Source: Motacilla alba alba
Lineage: Eukaryota > Chordata > Aves > Passeriformes > Motacillidae
Direction: 5' to 3'
Length of the DNA stretch: 64,000 bases
Assembly: GCF_015832195.1 (NCBI RefSeq)
Contig: NC_052030.1
Span: forward strand, 10,187,439-10,251,438
The position numbers were made by a program, and so were the translations under genes. The notes under the pieces were generated by a model. The model was not told the DNA's origin. It saw only the letters and a list, made by a program, of their open reading frames with translations, and searched no databases. Positions within the stretch are counted from its first letter, which is position 1. Every line of letters starts with the position of its first letter. This document shows, one piece after another, positions 43,596 through 53,700 of this stretch.

Positions 43596-46500
43596 CTGCA
43601 GGGACAGGACGCGGAGCTGAGCGGGAACAGTAACTTCAGCAGTGAGAACAATCCCAGTGTCCACCCCAGGATCCCCAAGGACAGAGTTCCAGTGATTTAA
43701 TCCTCCCTCCCTAAGCCCGAGAGCAGAGGATGAAGATTTTTGAGACAGAACGGGGCAACAGGATCCCCTCAATGCGAGCTCAGGGGAGCTCAGGCTGTGC
43801 TCTGCCCTCACCTTGGTGCCGGATCCGTCGCCGAGCCGGCTCTGGCGATTCCCCTCTGTCGCCGTGGGGCTGAGCTGGCAGCTCCCGAGCTGCAGTGTCA
43901 CCTGTGGGGCTGGCAGGGCGCAGGTCACAGTGGTGCTGCAGCAGAACACACAGCGCAGGTCAGGTGAAGCTCACTCAGGTGAAAATTCCTGGGAAAACAC
44001 TGCGGAGCAGCAGCACTTGGGGACGTTAAGGTGAGCAGGGAATTGTGGAAGCCCAGAACGGTTTAGAGATCTTAAAGCTCATCCAGTTCCATCCCCCGTC
44101 AGGCTGGACTGGGCTTGGAGCACCCTGGGTTACTGGAAGGTGTCCCTGCCCATGGCAGGGGGTGGGATGGAATCCCTTCCAACCCAAACCATTCTGGGAT
44201 TCTGTGATAAGCTCTCAGGTTTGATCAGATCTCGTTCCCAGAACAGGTTTTGCTGTCCCCCAGGAGAGGAGAGGCCCAGAACCAACCCAACCCCAGCTTC
44301 AGCAGTTTGCCGGGACCCGGCCTGTGAATGAACCATGACTCGGAGAATGGCTGAGCTCAGCACTTTCCCATCTTGTCTGCAGCAGCAGCAGATTCCACAG
44401 CACTCTTCCCTGGGCACGCCGCTCCCAGGGCTGGAGTCTGTTCTCTACTTCCTCCCACCCAGATCTACCCTCGTGCTCCTCTCTCTCCTCAGCTGACTCA
44501 CCCAGGGCTCAGCTTCATTTTCTGTGTGATTCTGATTGTGCAACTTCAGGCCCTTTTGTTCAGTTTCATTACAAGAGCTTTCAAATTAATCCACTACTTT
44601 TCAGGAGGAGCTGAACCCTTCACATGAATCCCAGAGCTTTGTGTGGGAAGATGTGAGCCAGGGGCAGCTCCCCGAATTCCTGGAATGTGCCTCAAGAGCC
44701 CCTGGGACTGGGCCCATCCTCAAACAATGGGATGTGACCCAGCAGAGCCTGAGCTGTTCAGTACCTGGTGATGAAAGAGAATCTCCTCTTCCAGCTGGAT
44801 GCCACAGAATTCACATGGAATCATGATGTCTCCTTCTGCCTGGACAGCGTGGCGCTGGGACGAAGGGACACTCCTGTGGCTGTTGGACCCCTCAGCCTGC
44901 AGACCGCTGTATTCCCATGGATTTGGAGAAGAACTTCTCTTACTGAACGAGGCAAAGGCACTTGCTGGGTTGCACCCTGTCTGTTACACAAACAGCACGG
45001 AAAAATCACCTTTCCTGCTGAGCCAGGTGGGCACTGAAAACCACTTTCCTTGGCAAAGACCCAAATGCTAGAGCTCTCCCAGTGTCACCCACACCCTTCT
45101 CAGTGACAGCCACAGACAAGTCTTCAATGCAAACCCCAAGACTCAAGAATTTCTCAGACCTGGTGAAGGATCAGATCTTCAGCAGGACACAGCTCCTCAC
45201 AGAACTCACAGGGCAACATGATCATCTCCTTGTCTGCAAGAGAAGGAAGGATAACATCCTCCCTGGAGTCCGGTAAAAACACCTCCTGCTGCATCATTAC
45301 ACTCTGTGGTGCCATTTCTCCTCTCAGAACAAGCTGCACTCCAGGTTTCCCCCAGATCCTCCTTCCCATCATTTTTACTTCCACAAGAACCTTGTTCCCC
45401 ACCTGGGCTCCCACCATACACGGAGGTCAGAGACCCACTAATTTAATAAGCTTTTATTGCTTCACTTGCTGCTCTGCTTTAGGAGTCTCAAAATGACTGC
45501 TTTTCACCTTTTAAAATACCTAGGTAATCTTTAATATTCCCAAACCAAGTTTTCCTTCTCCCCTCCCCTCCAATTTAAGGATAAACCCCACCACAACAGT
45601 GTTTGTACCTATTTTGCTGTGGTTTGATGTGCTCAAGGACTCTGGAGAGTCACAGGAGATGTTGGACAGGTCTGTTCCACCAAGGTGGGCAGATTGTCCA
45701 GGCTCTTTGGTGTAGTCGTATTCCCAGAAATCCCTGGGAATGTCAGCTGCAGTATTATGGTGAGGATCATTCTCACTATCCAGGCTGAGAGCCAACACAT
45801 AGTCCAAGTCATCACTCCAGTCTTCAGCAAGTTGGGAATGAAGGATTTCAGGTCTCTCTAGCTCATCCCCTTCAAAAGACAAATATTGTCAATTTGGGAG
45901 AACATCAAACCTGCCACCAGCAGCTCCCTCGGGACATCAGACTCAGCCCCAGGGTTGCTCTGGAGTTCAGCATCTCAAAGCCAAGGGCACCTCTAACAAA
46001 CCCAGGAGGATGGAGAAAAAACACAGCACAAATTACAGGGAGCACACAACTCCAGTTTCATTTTCAAACCAGGTCCTTTGAGACAAAAAAAATATGAAGC
46101 AACTGGGCTTTTCTCCCAGGCACCTCAGCACTCCTGGCTTACACCTCATTCCATGGGTAAACATTCCCACCCGGTGCCTCTGGAGTGTTCACTGTCCTGT
46201 ATTTCCACAGAGAGGAATCACAAAACCTCACACCTGGACCAGCTACCAGATGAGCAGCCAGTTCTTCTTCCTTTGTCCACTTTTTCCTCACTTTGGATTT
46301 CTTTGTGCTGTTCCTGGGAATGCCCTTAAGATCCTGTCCTTAGGGGTTCTGTCCCTTAAGATTCTGTCCTTAGGGGTTCTGCCCCTTAAGATTCTGTCCT
46401 TAGGGGTTCTGGTCCCTTAAGATCCTGTCCTTAGGGGTTCTGTCCCTTAAGATTCTGTCCTTAGGGGTTCTGGTCCCTTAAGATTTTGTCCTTAGGGGTT

Positions 46501-49500
46501 CTGGTCCCTTAAGATCCTGTCCTTAGGGGTTCTATCCCTAAGTTTCTGTCCTTAGGGGTTCTGGTCCCTTAAGGTTCTGTCCTTAGGGGTTCTGCTCTTT
46601 AAGATTCTGTCTTTAGGGGTTCTGTCCCCAAGGTTCTGTGTCTTAAGATTCTGTCCTCAGTGGTTTTGTCTTTAGGGGTTCTGCCCCTTAAGATTCTGTC
46701 CCTGAAGCCTCTGTGTCTTAAGATTCTGTCTTTAGGATTTCTGTCTTTAGGGGTTTTGCCACTTAGGATTCTGTCTGTAGGGGTTCTGTCCCTGCAGCTG
46801 TGTCCCACACATCCTCTAAATCTCTTTCCCCCTCTCTGGCTCTTCCCCAGCCCGCCCCTGGTACCTGCTCCCCGCCGGCTCCTCCCGGCTCCGCCCTCAC
46901 TCCCGCTGTCCTGGGCCGCTCTGTGCTGCGTCCCGCAGAGCCGCGGGTGCTCCTGCAGCTCCCTGAGCAGGACGTGGCGGCCGCAGCGCCCGCAGGGCTC
47001 GGTCCTGGCCCCGCAGTACAGCTCGTGCTCCTGCAGCTTGTTGAAGGCCAGCTGGATGTCACAGAACTGGCAGAGCACGGGGCGCAGGGGGCACGAGGAG
47101 GCCTGGGGAAACGCAGGGGGTTACTCTTCCATGGGGGACAGGGAGGTTTGGAGCTTTGGAGCTCTGCTGCGTCCTCAGCCACATCCAAAGGAAGAAGCTG
47201 GAGTAAGCTACAACGTGGGAATGCAACAACGATGTGCTGGAGGCACGAACTCGGCAGCTGAAGCTCTTCAGAGATGCTCAGGACACGATTTTAAATCTGC
47301 CAGGGTCACGTGGAGCTTTCTGGATTTTCCTTTTCCCCTCCCCTCAGATTTAAGGATAAACCCCACCACAACAGTGTCTGTACCTATTCTGCTGTGGTTT
47401 GATGTGCTCAAGGACCCTGGAGAGTCACAGGAGAAGGTGTTGGACAGGTCTGTTCCGCCAAGGTGGGCAGATTGTCCAGGCTCCTGGGTGTTTTAGATAC
47501 AACCCACAATCCAGTTGCATTCCATGGGCACAGCTAAAATCCACACTGGTTTCTAGGGAACAGACTTACACCTCATTTACTGCTCAACAAGAACTGCTTG
47601 GACACATTCTCTACCCACACTGAACCCCCTTCAAAAGGGGTTAAAAATAGGTAAAATATGTGATATATGCAGATGCTGCACTAACAAAACATCATCATTT
47701 GCTTTATAATCCAAAAGCACCACACACACACACACACACACACACACAGGCAGGATTAGCTACTCCCAGGGTTTAGACCTGGACAGATTTCCAAGGAAAA
47801 TCCTTTTTCCCTCAGCAATCAGCAGGCTGAGGTGGCAGCTCCGGAGCTGTCTCTGAAGGAGCCCACAGGAAGGGAAGGGATGACATTCATAACAAGATTG
47901 TCTGTGACAGCAGCCAACTGGATTCAGAACTCAGAAAATCCCACTCTGGCCTATTTTAGTTTATTTTACAGGCTATTTTTAAAGTCTGTTTGGACAGATT
48001 GAGTTATTAAAAGTCACATCGTGGCTCCAGAAACATGAAACAGAAAAGGAATGAAAAAAGTCAAGTCAATCATACTTTAAATAGCTATTTTTCAACTGAC
48101 AAGGACAAAGAAATCACCAATTATCACAGAGAGCCCTTTGACACGAAGCCCTCAGTGGCTCCAGGACTTCAGGGCAGTTTCCAATCCTTTCTCCCAGAGG
48201 GTGTAAGTTTAGGAAGCATCACTCAGTAAAGGATGCACAAGCCCCAGGCTGGAATCCAGGTGCAGGCTGACACAAAGGCTCTGGAATCAGTGAAACACCA
48301 GAGCATCCCCCAAGAGTTCAATAATATAAAATCCAACCAACCTCGTGTTCCTTCAGGAGGCTGCTTTCCATCTTCATCCTACACTTGCAGGTGACCTAGA
48401 GCAAAGAGACCTCATTAGATGAATTTCCACAGAAACGAGCAGCTCCAGAGCAGAGATGTCTCTCACCTGCACGTGCTCAGACTCAATGTGGTTCTTCATC
48501 TCAGACTTTGGGATGGAGTCGCTGCAGTAGGGACATATTTCAATATTTCTTCTACAGTGGATTTCATGGATGATGAAATTGACTGCAGGAATATCCTTTT
48601 TGCTGTGAGGAAGTCGCTGAGGTTACTGAGCAGAAAAACACTGACAACAAACCCAAGCAGTTGTTCACAAGATGATGCTAAGAAAGATTTCAATGAATTC
48701 GTGGTTTAAAGTGAGTAAAGAAAGGCCCAGCCAGGCCTCAAGGTTCCAGCACAGGTGGGTATTAATGTATTTAGCATGCAAAAATCACACTGCATTCAGA
48801 TAAAATCCATGTGGATTTATTTCCTTATGTGAAAGGCAAATCTCGCAGCACAAACAAGTTGTCTCCAGGGATCAAGTTAATAAATTAGTCTGAGAAGATA
48901 AAAGTTTCTTCCTGAAAATAACTTGGCTCTGAGAAGTCAAACAGTGCCTTTTTTATACCTGACAGATCCTGTTCCAGGAAAATGGAACCATGGAATGGTT
49001 TGGGCTGGAAGGGACCTTAAAGCTCACAGGGACACCCTCCACAGACCAGGCTGCTCAGAGCCCCAGCAGTAAAAACGCTGCTCTGCACCCCAAAATTCCC
49101 CAGCTCACCTCACTTCTAAGATGCTTCTTTTCTGTCTCTAAACCAAAGGACCAAAAGGAACTGAGGCACCTGGAGCTCAGTCCTTACTCCTGCCTCAAAC
49201 AGGCAGCATCATTTCCACACGGATCATCCCCCTTCCAAGAAATCCACCTTGAAAACACCTGCATTAATTTTATAACCTTTTGTTCGCTAAACCCACAGCT
49301 GCTCTCTCCCCTGCCAGATCCCAGGCAGCCAAAAGCCTGGCAAAGCAACAAAGTCCAACAGCAGGGACTGAACCGCACAGACCAAACAAACCAGGCTGAT
49401 GTTGCAAGAAATTGTCTGGATTCTGATGTCTCTACAAAAAAAAAAAAAAAAAAAACCAACTACAGAAAAAGTTAATTTCTTTAGCTGCTTGAATTTGAGA

Positions 49501-50020
49501 CACAGTTTGTGAGGTGACCTCCTATCAGCCCCTGGGCTCTGTAGAGAGGTGCATTCAAAGAATAACTTCCACAACAACACTGCCTAATGATCTGTCTTCG
49601 TATTTCTGCTCCTGAGCCACGCAACTGCTGAAGAAAAACTTGGAACCGTGTATTTTGTGCGGGTCTCGCTGAAAAGCGAGCCTGGATTTCCACCCGAACG
49701 TTTCGGTTTCTATTTCCTTACTGAGCCAGAAGGGAAATGCGACGCCCCAAACGCTTACGGAAAGGCCCTGCGGTCGTCTCCGCTATCTCACCGCGTTCCA
49801 AGGAGCTGTACCCCGGAGTACCGGCGGGGTCGGCTCGGCACAGCCCTCACCGAGTGCGACCCTCACGGACCCCGGCCCCGGGCTGCCCTCACGGCCCCCG
49901 GCCCCGGGCTCCCCTCACCGGGGCTGGCCCTCACGGCCCCCGGCCCTCACGGCCCCCGGCCCGGCCTTACCAGTTGCCGCAGAGCCGGGACTCGGCGGCG
50001 GGCACGGCGGCGATGGCCAT
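42717..50020 (-). CDS. TRAFD1: TRAFD1 (FLN29), TRAF-type zinc-finger protein
   Basis: This is a complete gene on the reverse strand, recognised from its Cys/His zinc-finger exons. The mammalian protein is interferon- and LPS-inducible and acts as a negative feedback regulator of TLR and RIG-I-type signalling. My model, in transcription order, is 50020-49971, 48602-48467, 48395-48342, 47102-46865, 46324-46247, 45869-45609, 45233-45160, 44980-44765, 43935-43902, 43595-43298 and 42924-42717. It totals 1,647 bp, or 548 residues, against 582 in human, and phases match throughout. The N-terminal finger exons and the two CEFC exons are secure. The 78-bp exon and the last two are predictions. Compared with human it lacks most of the segment between the finger cluster and the LALSL motif. 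Confidence 0.93.
42874..42897. repeat. (GGGACA)n run in the predicted last TRAFD1 exon
   Basis: About four hexanucleotide units. On the reverse strand in the predicted frame they code Val-Pro repeats. Confidence 0.85.
43902..43935 (-). CDS. TRAFD1: TRAFD1 short exon finishing the second CEFC finger
   Basis: This 34-bp exon reads HHCDLRPASPT, equivalent to the human DQCDQRPAT segment, and supplies the last Cys of the finger. The acceptor is TTCTGCTGCAG and the donor is ACAG|GTGAC. Confidence 0.75.
44050..44210. repeat. CR1 fragments in head-to-head inverted arrangement
   Basis: 44055-44100 is an antisense CR1 end (TTAAAGCTCATCCAGTTCC). 44105-44210 is a sense CR1 end (CCCTGCCCATGGCAGGGGGT, CCAACCCAAACCATTCTGG). 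It lies in a TRAFD1 intron. Confidence 0.75.
44765..44980 (-). CDS. TRAFD1: TRAFD1 exon with second CEFC finger
   Basis: The 216 bp start TGCNPASAF, which completes the finger of the previous exon. A Ser-rich linker (FSKRSSSPNP) follows, then IMIPCEFCGIQLEEEILFHH. Phases are 0 at both ends and the donor is CAG|GTACTG. Confidence 0.92.
45160..45233 (-). CDS. TRAFD1: TRAFD1 exon with first CEFC finger
   Basis: The 74 bp encode KEMIMLPCEFCEELCPAED and end in LILHQ. The acceptor is TTGCAG|AC and the donor is CACCAG|GTCTG. It matches the human LPCEFCEEL segment almost exactly. Confidence 0.93.
45609..45869 (-). CDS. TRAFD1: TRAFD1 middle exon (acidic, LALSL motif)
   Basis: The translation has AEDWSDDLDYVLALSLDSEN and IPRDFWEYDY, equivalent to the human LDFMLALSL and QDFWRA segments. 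The LALSL helix resembles a ubiquitin-interacting motif; that is inference. The donor ATAG|GTACAA gives phase 1 into the next exon. A partial copy of this exon lies at 47384-47483. Confidence 0.9.
46247..46324 (-). CDS. TRAFD1: Possible small TRAFD1 exon next to the minisatellite
   Basis: This 78-bp segment joins phase 1 to phase 1 and reads HSQEQHKEIQSEEKVDKG, which is charged like the mammalian EEQERQERNRG region. Its donor, TCTG|GTAGC, is fair. Its acceptor, CTTAAG, has no pyrimidine tract and is itself part of a repeat unit. Another frame here, KKSKVRKKWTKEEEL, also looks exon-like but does not fit the phase. Exon 4 can also splice directly to 45869 in frame, so this exon may be absent. 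Confidence 0.35.
46321..46795. repeat. 30-31 bp minisatellite in TRAFD1
   Basis: About 15 units carry TCCTTAGGGGTTCT and CCCTTAAGATTCTG on the + strand. On the coding (reverse) strand the 30-bp units read as repeats like DRTPKDRILR. Some units have an extra base that changes the frame. The array abuts the putative exon at 46247-46324. Confidence 0.9.
46865..47102 (-). CDS. TRAFD1: TRAFD1 exon 4 (zinc fingers 3 and 4)
   Basis: The translation has CPLRPVLCQFCDIQLAF, KLQEHELYCGARTEPCG and RCGRHVLLRELQEHPRLC, followed by a Gly/Arg/Ser-rich tail. The donor is GCAG|GTACC. The following intron contains the 30-31 bp minisatellite, which stays open in this frame for about 60 codons past the donor. 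Confidence 0.92.
47384..47483 (-). pseudogene. Partial duplicate of the TRAFD1 middle exon
   Basis: It lies in the intron between TRAFD1 exons 3 and 4. It repeats the 3' part of the exon at 45609-45869 plus about 60 bases of its intron. The similarity spans about 47325-47487 versus 45550-45705. The frame is open (EPGQSAHLGGTDLSN...), with a 3-base insertion and a few substitutions. The donor ATAG|GTACAG is intact and a CACCCAG acceptor sits at its 5' edge. It is phase 0 to 1, like exon 4. Confidence 0.8.
47719..47748. repeat. (CA)n dinucleotide repeat
   Basis: Fifteen AC units in the TRAFD1 intron between exons 3 and 4. Confidence 0.95.
48342..48602 (-). CDS. TRAFD1: TRAFD1 exons 2 and 3 (N-terminal zinc fingers)
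   Basis: Exon 2 is 48467-48602 (136 bp) and exon 3 is 48342-48395 (54 bp). The translation reads IPAVNFIIHEIHCRRN, then EICPYCSDSIPKSEM, HIESEHVQ and VTCKCRMKMESSLL. Spaced Cys and His pairs are those of TRAF-type fingers. Phases agree with exons 1 and 4. Confidence 0.94.
48987..49066 (-). repeat. CR1 retroposon 3' end
   Basis: CATGGAATGGTTTGGGCTGG and AAGGGACCTTAAAGCTCA, a reverse-oriented avian CR1 tail in TRAFD1 intron 1. Confidence 0.85.
49439..49458 (+). repeat. Poly-A tract
   Basis: A run of about 18-20 A in TRAFD1 intron 1. No retroposon body was recognised upstream of it. Confidence 0.9.
49700..49716 (-). promoter_or_regulatory. TRAFD1: ISRE / IRF-binding element in TRAFD1 intron 1
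   Basis: On the reverse strand the sequence is GAAATAGAAACCGAAAC, a perfect GAAANNGAAANNGAAAC triple repeat. This is the classic interferon-stimulated response element. It lies about 255 bases into TRAFD1 intron 1, at the edge of the CpG island, and fits the interferon inducibility known for mammalian TRAFD1. Confidence 0.75.
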
Positions 50021-50760
50021 GGCTCCGTGCGGTGCCCGCTCCCCTCACAGCCCCGGGCACCGGGCCCGGCCGCTGCCGCCTGCGCCCGGCGGGGAGAGCG
50101 CTGCGAACGACCGGGGCGGGACCGGCGAGAGCGAAAGCGCGGCCCTGCGGGGATCGCTCGGGGGGTGCGGGTCCCGGGTCCGCCGGCCTGCTGAGCGCCG
50201 GTGTCGGCTGCCGATCTCCGGTGCCCCGGCCCCGATCTGTGTCGGTGGCCCGGCCCGACTCGGGTCAGGTCAGGTCGGTGCCGATCTCTGACGCCCCCGC
50301 CCTAGAGGTGTCGGTGTGCGGTGCCGGTGAGCGGTGCCGGTGTCAGCCCGGCGGGTGCCGGTGCCCGCCGTGTCCCGCTGCCCGCGGCGGCCCCGCCCCG
50401 CCGGCCCGTCCGCCGTTGCCCGCCCCCGGCCGCGGCTGCGCGCTGCGTTCTGCGCTCTCATCATGGCGGCGCGGGGCCATGTGCAGGACCCCAACGACCG
50501 CCGCCTGCGGCCCATCTACGGTACGGAGCCGCCGCGCCCCCCCCGCGGCCCCGCCGCCGCCGCCGCCCCGCCGAGCCCCCCCGCGGCCCTCCCGCGCTCC
50601 CGGCCCCGCGGGGGCTGCGGGGCTGAGGCGCCCGCCCGGCCGGGCCGGGGTCCCGCGGCGCCCCGGGGCTGCCCCCTCGGCCTGGGGGGAGCGCGGCCGG
50701 CGCCGCTCGCAGCCGAGGTGACCCCGGCCGGCGCTTTCTGCGCTGCCGCGGAGGAGCCGG
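49740..50760. promoter_or_regulatory. Bidirectional CpG-island promoter of TRAFD1 and NAA25
   Basis: This is a very GC- and CpG-rich block with the two start codons 442 bp apart in divergent orientation. No TATA box is evident. A GC box, GGGGCGGGAC, lies at about 50113-50122 and an IRF-like half site, GAGAGCGAAAGCG, at about 50127. Long open stretches on both strands here are a by-product of base composition. Confidence 0.8.
49971..50020 (-). CDS. TRAFD1: TRAFD1 exon 1 (coding part, start codon)
   Basis: ATG at 50018-50020 lies in a good Kozak context, with G at -3 and G at +4. The 16 codons end in SRLCGN plus two bases that complete a cysteine with exon 2, giving the CGNCKK start of the first finger. 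The donor is CTG|GTAAGG. The exon sits in the CpG island. Confidence 0.88.
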
Positions 50761-53700
50761 GAACGGATTAACCCCCGAAGGAGCAGCCGCGGATGCCCCG
50801 GAGTTGTGTTGGGTGTTGTGGCACGGAGCGGTGACGCTGTTGGGGGAATTAATGGGGAGGCAGGAGAGAAGTGGAAGGGGACAAGGGGACGGTGTCGTTG
50901 GGAGTTGTCCGGTGTTGTTGTGTGCCCGGGTATTTGCGAGGCTGTTCTGCGCTCTTGGGGTTGCTTCAGAGGTTGTAGGCAAAGCTTGGCTCTATGCAAA
51001 TATGGAGAAATAAAAGGAAAACACTTCCCCGGGCTACGGTATCGTTCCGTCCATAAAACTGAAGATTTGCTAGAGATTGGGGAAAACGTTCTTAACTTTT
51101 TCAGCAGGGATAAAAACCTCTCGCTAGAGACGCGGAGAGCTGCCCTGGTTTGGGCTGGACGTGCTTTGGGATGCCCTTTGCTGGGGCAGAGGGATGGTGC
51201 AGTACAGGCTGAGTCCGTGATGGGTTCCAGGGAAAGGGAGGAACATGGTTTTGTTCGATTAGAAGTGTTCGAGTTCGTTGCAGTTTGTCTTTATGTAACG
51301 ATTTTAAGGTTTTTTCCCTTAGTTTTCTGTCCATGCTGTGATTGGCAGTTTCATCGATGTGCAGTTATTTTTGCCATAACCCGTGTGAGAAATGGTACTA
51401 ATAGAAAAATCTGGGTAAATTCAGCTGGTACGGGAGCAGATGATGTTGAGCACCTCGCGTTGTTCATTTTGGGGAGAGCTTTAGAATTCCTTTCTGCTCC
51501 TTCTGGAAAGGATTCTCTGCAGTGCAAGGTTCGATCTCAGGCTGTGGTGCTGCAGAAGTAAAGCGTGTGATGAACACACACTGCTTCCCCCCCTCAGCAG
51601 CTGGGGAGGTGCAGTGTGAGGTCCAGGGTCTGCCTGTGGGTTTCAAGGTGTGCCTGGGTTTGTGCCGTGCTTCCCCAGGATTCCTCGACAGCTCTGGTTA
51701 TCTTTGATCTTGACTCGTTCTCCCTTCACCTGAAGGTTCAGGTGTTTCATTTCCAGCCTTTGAACATCCCCACCTATGAGCTAGCATAGGCTGAAGTTTA
51801 TTTTCATTTAACTTCATTTCCTTTGGAAGCTGCTTTGACTTCCAACAACCTGACTCGTTAGGAAAATTCAATCTCTTCATTCTGCTGCGTTTTATGGAGG
51901 TTTGAGTGTTATTTGATTTACTTTGGAACACCCAAAGCTGAGATTTTCTTGGCACAGCTGTTAATCCCAGTCAGGCAGCTCAGCCTGGGGGATAATTTGT
52001 GTGTCACTAAACTGGGTGACAGAGCCTTAAAGCAAGAAGCCTCTGATGTGCTGTTCCACGCCCTTGAAACCTCTTCGCTGAGAAATCCTCAAAGTTTTCA
52101 TGTTAGGGGTGACCCAGGGGTTTTGCTAAGTTGAAATTTGTGGCTTCAAACTTGATGTCATGCCACAGTGTTTATTTTGGTGAGTGTGGAGGGGCTGCCT
52201 CGTGAGAGGTTTGCTGTGGATGGGCTCAGGAGCCAAATTAACTCTGCTGTAAATACACAGCATCCACCTGGCCACAGGAGCAAACGTGGGAGCTGTTGAA
52301 TACAAATGTGTAAATCAGAATAGATGCACGATTTGTGCTGAGGATTGCCAAGGGTCACCTCTCGGTAAAAGAGCTGTGGCTCATAATGGGAGCGAGAGGT
52401 TTGATGAGGAAGAGGTGTGTGGTGTAATTTCATTTACCTGGCAGGAGAGAGGCCGGAGCAGTGTGAGCAGCCCCTTCCTTCCCTTGGCACACGAGGGGCA
52501 GCCAAGTTGGGTTTGCTGAGGAAGGAGGGGTTTCTGAGGGAAGGGGAGCACGCAGGGGTCACATCCTGGTCTAAACTGCTTGTTTGTAATGGTGTAATAA
52601 CATGAAGATCGACCTGAAAATTGCAGTTCTGAGCTAAAAAAAGGAGAAAATGGTCTGGAGATAGTGGGACACCCCCCTAGGAAATATTGATGCTTCACGG
52701 TTGTGCCTTCAAAAGCAGTCTGGGGGAAGTGTAGCGGTATTCCAGGGGGACAGGTTTGCTCTGCCTGAGGTATGGATGCTGTGGACAAGTGTTTCCCACT
52801 TTGCTGGAGTGTGTGTAATTGGTTTCTAGCCTCCTGCCTGTTAAAAGTCATTGAAAGTCTCCCAAAGACACACCAGATTAATTTCTACTTTTCCTGCTAA
52901 AGCACTGGAGCTGCAGTGCCAGCAAAGAGCTGTTTCTGCAGAATCCTCTCTATTATGGGTCTCTTTTGTTGCTGTAATGATCTGTGTGGAGTAATTACAA
53001 AAGCTTGTTTGTTTGAGTGACTAAAACCAGTACAACGAGATGAATCCTTCATCCCTGAAATGACAGTTTCCTGAATGTTTGGCTTAGGAGGAGCTGCGCA
53101 GGGAAAATGTGGTTTTGTGCTGCTGGTGTGACAGCAGATGCTCTGTGGTAACATTGGAGGTGGCTTTCCAGAATGGCCTTGGTGTTCTGGTGTGATTTTG
53201 TGTGTGCTTTTCCTCTGCAGATTATCTCGATAATGGCAATAATAAAATGGCAATCCAGCAAGCAGATAAACTGCTCAAAAAGCACAAGGACCTTCACTGT
53301 GCCAAGGTGAGTGGGACTGGGGGGCACTGAGCTCAGTCTGCCTGTGGCTCAGGGTGTTCCCTTTCTCTGGGAGCTTCCACAGTGATTTCTGAGCCCTCTG
53401 GAATGTCTCTGTTCCAGCCCACCTGTATTTTGTTTGTCTGAAAATGCACTAACGGGGTCCGGAGTGTTGGTTCCACCTGGGCTGAGTGTCAGCACCACTC
53501 CAGGTGACCTTGGCACGTGGGCTGGGCTTTAAAAATGCCTCTTGGAGCCCTGGGGTTGGGATACCCATCTGCAGGAGTTTGGATCAGAACATCTCCGTGG
53601 GAGGAAATGTCTGAGGAAAACATTGAAAGGTGAACAGGCATCCCAGAGAAGCTGTGGATGCCCCTGGGATTGTTCAAGGCCAGTTTGGAGCACCTTGGTC

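Noticed and set aside
43690..44420. Other reverse-strand open frames as TRAFD1 exons
   Set aside because: They lack usable splice sites in phase, and part is CR1 sequence.
46321..46795. CRISPR-like array
   Set aside because: Units are contiguous without unique spacers, vary by one base in length and lie inside a bird gene.
46660..47496. 278-codon + strand open frame across TRAFD1 exon 4 and the minisatellite
   Set aside because: It is antisense to a clear zinc-finger exon and a tandem repeat.
49648..50721. 357-codon open frame on the + strand across the CpG island
   Set aside because: It is Pro/Arg/Ala-rich low complexity from extreme GC content, overlapping two divergent promoters and the start of NAA25.
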